Source: Alphaproteobacteria bacterium
GTDB lineage: Bacteria > Pseudomonadota > Alphaproteobacteria > Reyranellales > Reyranellaceae
Assembly: GCA_019635875.1 (NCBI GenBank)
Contig: JAHBYP010000009.1
Coordinates: forward strand, 1-64,000
Length of the DNA stretch: 64,000 nt
Direction of reading: 5' to 3'
Shown here: one piece after another, positions 59,654 to 64,000 of the stretch
Numbering within the stretch: position 1 is the first letter of the stretch
Layout of the letters: each line of letters starts with the position of its first letter
Translations under genes and position numbers: made by a program
The notes under the pieces: generated by a model
What the model saw: the letters and a program-made list of their open reading frames with translations, nothing else
What the model was told of the DNA's origin: nothing
The model's database searches: none

Positions 59654-60982
59654 TCAGCGACCGGCACAGTCGCCGAGCGCCTGATCGAAGATCGACAGGC
59701 CGAGATCGATCTCGGCATCGGTGATGGTGATCGGCGGCGCGATGCGGAACACGCCCAGCCCGCCGCGGATCACCGATGTGCTCATGCCCAGCTCGCGGCA
59801 GCGCGCCGTCACCTGGCCGGCGAGATCGGGGGCTGGCTCGCGCGAGTGGCGGTCCTTCACCAGCTCCATGCCCAGCAGCAGCCCCCTGCCTCTGACGTCG
59901 CCGACGACCTCGTGGCGCTGCATCAGGCTCTCGAGTCCGGCGCGCAGGCGGGCGCCGGCGCCGCCCGCGCGCTCGACGAGCCTGTCGCGCAGAATCACCT
60001 CCAGCACCTTCAGGCCGACCGCCGCCGGCAGCGGATCGTTGGCATGCGTGGTGTAGAACAGGAAGCCGCGCTCGTGGCAGCGCTCCTCGACTTCAGCTGT
60101 CGCCAGCACGGCGGCCAGCGGCAGGCCGGCACCTAGCGTTTTCGACAGCGTGAGCAGATCGGGCGCCACGCCGTCGCGCTCGCAGGCGAACAGCGTGCCG
60201 GTGCGGCCCAGCCCGGTCTGCGCCTCGTCGAGCACCAGCAGCATGCCACGCTCGCGGCACTTCGCCTCCAGCGCCTTGAAGTAGCCCATCGGCGGCTCGA
60301 TCACGCCGCCCGAGCTCAGGATCGGCTCGGCGATCACCGCGGCGAGCGCGCCGGTGCTCTGGCGATCGACCAGCTCGAAGGCGTAGTCGAGTTCGGCGCG
60401 CCAGTCGTAGCTGTCGGCAGTCGTGCCCTTGCCGCCGAACGTCGGGCGATAGAGATCCGGCGCGGGAATCACGATCGAGCCCGGCGCCGACGGACCATAG
60501 CCACGGCGCGACGCGTTGTAGGTGGCGGCCGCGGCCGCGCCGGTCACGCCGTGCCATGAGCGGCTCAAGCCCACGACCTCGAAGCCGCCCGACGCGAGCC
60601 TGGCCATGCGCAGCGCTGCGTCGTTCGACTCGCCGCCGGTGCTCAGCAGCAGCACGCGCTCGAGCCTGCCCGGCGCCAGCTTCGCCAGCATCTCCGCGAG
60701 ATCGACGACGGGCCGGCTGAGGATCGAGCTGTAGAGATGATCGAGCTCGCCCACCCAGTGGCGCACCGTGGCGACGATCTCGGGGTGGCTGTGGCCGAGG
60801 ATCGCGCTCATCTGGCCGGAGGCGAAGTCGAGGATGGCGCGGCCGGCAGAGTCGTAGAGGTAGGATCTGGCAGCGCGTTCGATCACCATCGGCTGGAAGT
60901 CGGCGCCGTAGCGGATCAGGTGACGCCGCGCACGCTCCCAGAATGCCGAATCGGTCGAAGCCGAGAGACTGTCGGGCGCCAT
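59654..60982 (-). CDS. Class III aminotransferase (dialkylglycine-decarboxylase-like)
   Basis: A 442-aa PLP-dependent class III enzyme: ILDFASGQMSAILGHSHPEI, LLLSTGGESNDAALRMARL, LLVLDEAQTGLGRTGTLFAC, and the Lys in DLLTLSKTLGAGLPLAA. Overall it resembles 2,2-dialkylglycine decarboxylase (DgdA) more than ornithine or GABA transaminases. I chose the ATG at 60982 with GGGGAG six bases upstream instead of 61000. It may work with the aldolase gene next to it. Confidence 0.85.
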   Translation of the reverse strand: MAPDSLSASTDSAFWERARRHLIRYGADFQPMVIERAARSYLYDSAGRAILDFASGQMSAILGHSHPEIVATVRHWVGELDHLYSSILSRPVVDLAEMLAKLAPGRLERVLLLSTGGESNDAALRMARLASGGFEVVGLSRSWHGVTGAAAAATYNASRRGYGPSAPGSIVIPAPDLYRPTFGGKGTTADSYDWRAELDYAFELVDRQSTGALAAVIAEPILSSGGVIEPPMGYFKALEAKCRERGMLLVLDEAQTGLGRTGTLFACERDGVAPDLLTLSKTLGAGLPLAAVLATAEVEERCHERGFLFYTTHANDPLPAAVGLKVLEVILRDRLVERAGGAGARLRAGLESLMQRHEVVGDVRGRGLLLGMELVKDRHSREPAPDLAGQVTARCRELGMSTSVIRGGLGVFRIAPPITITDAEIDLGLSIFDQALGDCAGR

Positions 60983-61007
60983 GTCGAACTCCCCTTCCAA
61001 CCGGAGG

Positions 61008-61844
61008 TTAGCGGTAATTGCCGCCTTTCGCCCTGACCTTCTTTCCTGCCGGTCGCTTGCTCGAGATCAGGCCGCGCATCTCGGCGCCCTTCTCGCTCCA
61101 CCAGGCGTGCAGGATGCCGACGTCCCAACCGATGCAGAAGTGCTTCACGCCCATCTCGAGGTAGCGCCCGGCCTGGGATGGATCGCCGAGCTCCACGCGC
61201 GGGTGGATGCCCTTCTTCAGCGCCGTCTCGATCGTCTTGCGCTCGGCCTTCACCACATCGGGATGGGTCCACTGGCCGGGCACGCCGATGCTCATGCCGT
61301 AGTCGGCCGGGCCGAACTGCACCATGTCGATGCCCGGCACCGACAGCACGTTGTCGAGATCCTCGACGCATTGCCGCTTCTCGATCATCAGCGCCACGAC
61401 CACGTCGTCGAGCGCCTTGACGAAGGCCGGCGAGCCGGCTTCGCGGACCGTGCCGACGTCGCGGCGCATGCCGACGCCGGCCAGCCCGCGCGTGCGCGGC
61501 GACTCCGCGCGCACGGCCTTCACGCAGGCCTCGGCATCCGCGACGGTGCGCACGTCGGCGAACAGGATGCTCTGGAAGCCCGAACCGACGGCGCGCATCG
61601 TCTGGTGCGTCCACTGCGTCTGCTCGACCTTCATCATGCCGCCGATTCCCGCCACCTCCAGCGCACGGCCGAGATTGTCGAGGTCGTGCAGGGTGAAAGG
61701 GCCGTACTCGGCGGTGAACTCGACGTAGTCGTATTGCCCGCTCTGGCCGATCAGCTCGACCAGTGTCGGCCAGGTCGAGAGGATGTGCGTGCCGAGCGTC
61801 GGCTCGCCGCGGTCGAGCTTCTGGCGCAGCCTGTTGCGACGCAT
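61008..61844 (-). CDS. HpcH/HpaI-type aldolase
   Basis: A 278-aa class II pyruvate-aldolase-like protein of the HpcH/HpaI (citrate-lyase beta-like) family: GTHILSTWPTLVELIGQSGQ, YDYVEFTAEYGPF, VALMIEKRQCVEDLDNVL, and VPGIDMVQFGPADYGMSIG. The Glu and Asp that bind Mg are in MIEK and FGPADY. It cleaves or condenses pyruvate-type substrates; the real substrate is unknown. It lies 26 bases from the aminotransferase gene and is probably in its operon. Confidence 0.85.
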   Translation of the reverse strand: MRRNRLRQKLDRGEPTLGTHILSTWPTLVELIGQSGQYDYVEFTAEYGPFTLHDLDNLGRALEVAGIGGMMKVEQTQWTHQTMRAVGSGFQSILFADVRTVADAEACVKAVRAESPRTRGLAGVGMRRDVGTVREAGSPAFVKALDDVVVALMIEKRQCVEDLDNVLSVPGIDMVQFGPADYGMSIGVPGQWTHPDVVKAERKTIETALKKGIHPRVELGDPSQAGRYLEMGVKHFCIGWDVGILHAWWSEKGAEMRGLISSKRPAGKKVRAKGGNYR

Positions 61845-61862
61845 GGTGTTCCTGCTCCTATC

Positions 61863-61926
61863 CCGTCATCCCGAGCGCAGCGAGGGGATCCAGGATTGTT
61901 CGAGACGCCTCGCTGCGCTCTCGATG
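61863..61926. repeat. Inverted repeat of the gagcgcagcgag type
   Basis: cgagcgcagcgagg near 61872 and cctcgctgcgctctcg near 61908-61923 pair across a short loop. It lies between the carbonic-anhydrase-like gene and the aldolase gene. It is a shorter relative of the elements at 50724 and 63580. Confidence 0.6.
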
Positions 61927-61932
61927 GCAGTC

Positions 61933-62451
61933 CTAGACGTTCAAATACCGCCGGCTGAGCTTCACGTAGTTGGCGCAGGTGCGCTTGATCATCTCGAGGT
62001 CCTTCTCGGCGACGTCGCGCATCTTGCTCGCCGGGTTGCCGGCCCACAGCTCGCCCGTCTTCACCACCTTGTTGGGCGGCACCAGCGCCCCGGCGGCGAC
62101 CACCGCACCGCTCTCGACCACGCAATTGTCCAGCACCGTGGCGTGCATGCCGATGAAGGCATCGTCCTCGACGGTGCAGGCGTGCAGCAGCGCCATGTGG
62201 CCGACCGAGACGTTCTTGCCCACGATCGTGCCCACCCCGCGCGAGGCGATGTGGATCACCGTGCCGTCCTGGATGTTGCTGTTCTCGCCGATGCGGATGC
62301 CCGGGCCGTCGCCGCGCAGCACGCAGGTGAACCAGATGCTGGCGTTGGCGGCGATGTCGACATCGCCGATCAGGGTGGCGTTGGGCGCAACAAACGCGCT
62401 GGGATCGACGCGCGGCACGAAATTGTTGAACGGAATGATCAGCCCGGCCAT
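61933..62451 (-). CDS. Gamma-class carbonic anhydrase-like hexapeptide protein
   Basis: A 172-aa left-handed beta-helix protein. Hexapeptide turns recur (ATLIGDVDIAANASIWFTCV, NIQDGTVIH, VSVGHMALLHACTVEDDAFI, GMHATVLDNCVVESGAVVA). The His pattern fits the zinc site of the gamma-carbonic-anhydrase / PaaY/CaiE group. It may hydrate CO2 or act in acyl-CoA metabolism. The start at 62451 (MAGLIIPFNNF) gives the normal family length; the longer frame lacks a better site. Confidence 0.85.
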   Translation of the reverse strand: MAGLIIPFNNFVPRVDPSAFVAPNATLIGDVDIAANASIWFTCVLRGDGPGIRIGENSNIQDGTVIHIASRGVGTIVGKNVSVGHMALLHACTVEDDAFIGMHATVLDNCVVESGAVVAAGALVPPNKVVKTGELWAGNPASKMRDVAEKDLEMIKRTCANYVKLSRRYLNV

Positions 62452-62622
62452 CGACCCCACGCTCCCCGCGCCTCTGTGTTCCCGGCGACACACCATGACC
62501 GACGCGTGGCGGCGGTCAAGGCGCAGAGCCATGCAACTTCTTGATTCCCGCGCTGTTCAGCGTATGTATCGCCTCGCGGACCATCTTTGGTTCGTGTCCC
62601 GTCCATCAAAAGGATAGAGGTG

Positions 62623-63570
62623 ATGTCCACCACGGCGAACATGCCCAAGGTCTTCATCGACGGCGAAGCCGGCACCACCGGTCTTGGCATCCGCGAGCGT
62701 CTGCTCCAGGTGCCGGGCATCGAGATGGTCAGCGTGGCGGCCGAGCGACGAAAGGACCCCGAGGCACGACGCGCCGTGATGTCGGACGTCGACGTCGTCA
62801 TCCTCTGCCTGCCCGACGACGCGGCCAGGGAGTCCGTGGCACTTGCCGACTCGCTGGGCGAGAAAGCGCCGCGCGTGCTCGACGCCAGCACGGCACATCG
62901 CGTGGCGCCCGGCTGGGTGTTCGGCTTCCCCGAGCTGACCCCCGATCAGCCGGCGGCAATCCGCGCCGCGCGCAAAGTGAGCAATCCGGGCTGCTACCCC
63001 TCGGGCGGCATCGCGCTGATCCGGCCGCTGGTCGACGCCGGCTTCATCCCGCGCGACTACCCGATCGTCGTGCATGCCGTCTCCGGCTACAGCGGCGGCG
63101 GCAAGTCGATGATCGAGGCCTTCGAGACCGGCAAGGCGCCGTCCTTCGAGGTCTACGGCCTGCGGATGGAGCACAAGCACGTGCCCGAGCTGCAGCTCTA
63201 TTCCGGATTGACGCGTCGGCCGATCTTCGTGCCGCAGGTCGGCAACTACCGCCAGGGCATGATCGTCAACGTTCCCCTGCATCTCGACACGCTGAGCAAG
63301 AAGCCCAGGGCCGCCGACCTCGAGGCGGCGCTGATCGAATGGTACAAGGGCAGCGACCGCATCAGCGTCGTGTCGGTGAACAATGCCGACAAGGCGGTCG
63401 ACCGTCTCGAGCCGGAGGCGCTCAACGACACAGACAAGATGGAGCTGCGCGTCTATGCCAACGAGAAGCACGGCCAGGTGATCCTGACCGCGCGCCTCGA
63501 CAACCTCGGCAAGGGCGCCTCGGGTGCCGCCGTGCAGAACCTCGGCGTGATGCTGGGTCTGGCGGCTTGA
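62623..63570 (+). CDS. argC: N-acetyl-gamma-glutamyl-phosphate reductase, type 2
   Basis: A 315-aa ArgC of the short type-2 class. Near the start, KVFIDGEAGTTGLGIRERL is the NADP-binding loop. The catalytic Cys lies in VSNPGCYPSGGIAL and the active-site His region is MEHKHVPELQLYSGL. It reduces N-acetylglutamyl phosphate in arginine synthesis. The ATG at 62623 follows AGAGG. A hairpin terminator follows at 63631. Confidence 0.95.
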   Translation: MSTTANMPKVFIDGEAGTTGLGIRERLLQVPGIEMVSVAAERRKDPEARRAVMSDVDVVILCLPDDAARESVALADSLGEKAPRVLDASTAHRVAPGWVFGFPELTPDQPAAIRAARKVSNPGCYPSGGIALIRPLVDAGFIPRDYPIVVHAVSGYSGGGKSMIEAFETGKAPSFEVYGLRMEHKHVPELQLYSGLTRRPIFVPQVGNYRQGMIVNVPLHLDTLSKKPRAADLEAALIEWYKGSDRISVVSVNNADKAVDRLEPEALNDTDKMELRVYANEKHGQVILTARLDNLGKGASGAAVQNLGVMLGLAA

Positions 63571-63579
63571 CACACCACT

Positions 63580-63707
63580 GTCGTCCTGAGCGAAGCGAAG
63601 GACCCAGCGGTCTTCCGATCACACAGGAACGGCGCCGGTGACCTACCGGCGCCGCTTTCGTTTGGCGCAATCACCGCAAGGTCCTTCGCTGGCGCTCAGG
63701 AAGACGA
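63580..63707. repeat. Inverted repeat flanking the argC terminator
   Basis: gtcgtcctgagcgaagcgaag near 63580-63600 and cttcgctggcgctcaggaaga near 63684-63704 are near reverse complements. The arm core ctgagcgaagcgaaggac is shared with the element at 50724. A terminator hairpin lies inside. Confidence 0.7.
63631..63663 (+). terminator. Rho-independent terminator of argC
   Basis: GGCGCCGGT and ACCGGCGCC (63631-63639 and 63645-63653) form a perfect 9-bp stem with a five-base loop, followed by gctttcgttt. It lies 60 bases after the argC stop. Confidence 0.7.
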
Positions 63708-63750
63708 GGATTCTACAATCGTCGCCAACGAACATCCGAGGGAACGTTCG

Positions 63751-64000
63751 ATGCCGCAGTTCGAGTCCGACGGCCACGCCATCGCCTATGACGAATTCGG
63801 CGGCCCCGACGCCAAGCGCCGCATCGTGCTGGTGCACGGCTTCAGCTCGAACAAGACCGAAGGCTGGAAGCGCATGGGCTGGTACGACGCCTTCGCCGCC
63901 AAGGGCTTCCGCGGCGTGGCGCTGGACGCGCGCGGCCACGGCCAGAGCGCCAAGCCGCACGATCCTGCGGCCTATGACCGAAGGCGCATGGCGCACGACA
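63751..64000 (+). CDS. Alpha/beta hydrolase, 3' truncated by the window
   Basis: The first 83 residues of an alpha/beta-hydrolase-fold protein. The oxyanion-hole segment is RIVLVHGFSSNKTEGWKRMG, and GFRGVALDARGHGQSAKP is the conserved strand-loop. The nucleophile elbow lies beyond the window. GAGGGAA precedes the ATG. Substrate unknown. Confidence 0.85.
   Translation, partial: MPQFESDGHAIAYDEFGGPDAKRRIVLVHGFSSNKTEGWKRMGWYDAFAAKGFRGVALDARGHGQSAKPHDPAAYDRRRMAHD

Overview
The window is high-GC DNA from an alphaproteobacterium. Evidence is the poly-3-hydroxyalkanoate synthase, the clustered hom / glpX / recJ / AlaC-type aminotransferase genes and the alphaproteobacterial style of the proteins. 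The genus cannot be fixed from sequence alone; a Reyranella-like or other Rhodospirillales/Hyphomicrobiales host would fit.

About two thirds of the window (743-44064, 43.3 kb) is an apparently complete temperate prophage. It sits in the 3' end of a tRNA-Glu(TTC) gene. The last 17 bp of the tRNA gene (44048-44064) are repeated exactly at 743-759, which gives attR and attL, and the tyrosine integrase lies directly beside attR. The virion is podovirus-like. It has a BPP-1-type portal, scaffold, capsid and cement set, T7-type tail tubular and internal ejection proteins (gp11, gp13 and gp14-like, an 849-aa transglycosylase protein and a 2071-aa giant protein), and a collar-type tail fibre.

Layout of the prophage from left to right: (i) 872-1959, a plus-strand cargo group with an HNH nuclease, a secreted thermonuclease and a small ORF; (ii) 2174-4656, lysis genes on the minus strand (Rz1-like, Rz-like, GH19-type endolysin, holin-like protein) with an HNH homing-type nuclease inserted on the plus strand; (iii) 4656-28704, tail, ejection, head and terminase genes, all minus, most joined by short stop/start overlaps; (iv) 28704-34906, replication and DNA metabolism (HTH protein, replication initiator, DnaB helicase, MT-A70 methylase, RuvC-like resolvase, an RMF-like protein) and small ORFs; (v) 35000-37720, the immunity region with a Cro-like regulator, a self-cleavable CI/LexA-type repressor, a lipoprotein and several copies of a TGTGC-N7-GCACA operator at two promoter regions; (vi) 37815-43990, a plus-strand early operon with many tiny genes, a RecE-like nuclease, a Sak4-like ATPase, a Lar-like protein, a DUF4326 protein, an excisionase-like HTH protein and the integrase.

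To the right of the prophage, host genes resume: an FAD oxidoreductase, an MmcQ/YjbR protein, an hsp20-lon operon, recJ, glpX, hom, an AlaC-type aminotransferase, an OmpA-type lipoprotein, phaC, a secreted beta-propeller protein, a tiny VgrG/gp5-type OB-fold protein, a class III aminotransferase, an HpcH/HpaI aldolase, a gamma-carbonic anhydrase-like protein, argC (type 2) and the start of an alpha/beta hydrolase. The host intergenic spaces hold several long inverted repeats that I did not notice inside the prophage. The host gene to the left of attL is a truncated NAD(P)-binding protein.

The most unusual items are a protein joining a helical domain to two RMF/CrpP-like modules, a glycosyltransferase and methyltransferase placed between portal and scaffold, FCCH-like modules inside virion proteins (one interrupting a tail-collar domain), the giant zincin-bearing ejection protein, and the two-site operator system.
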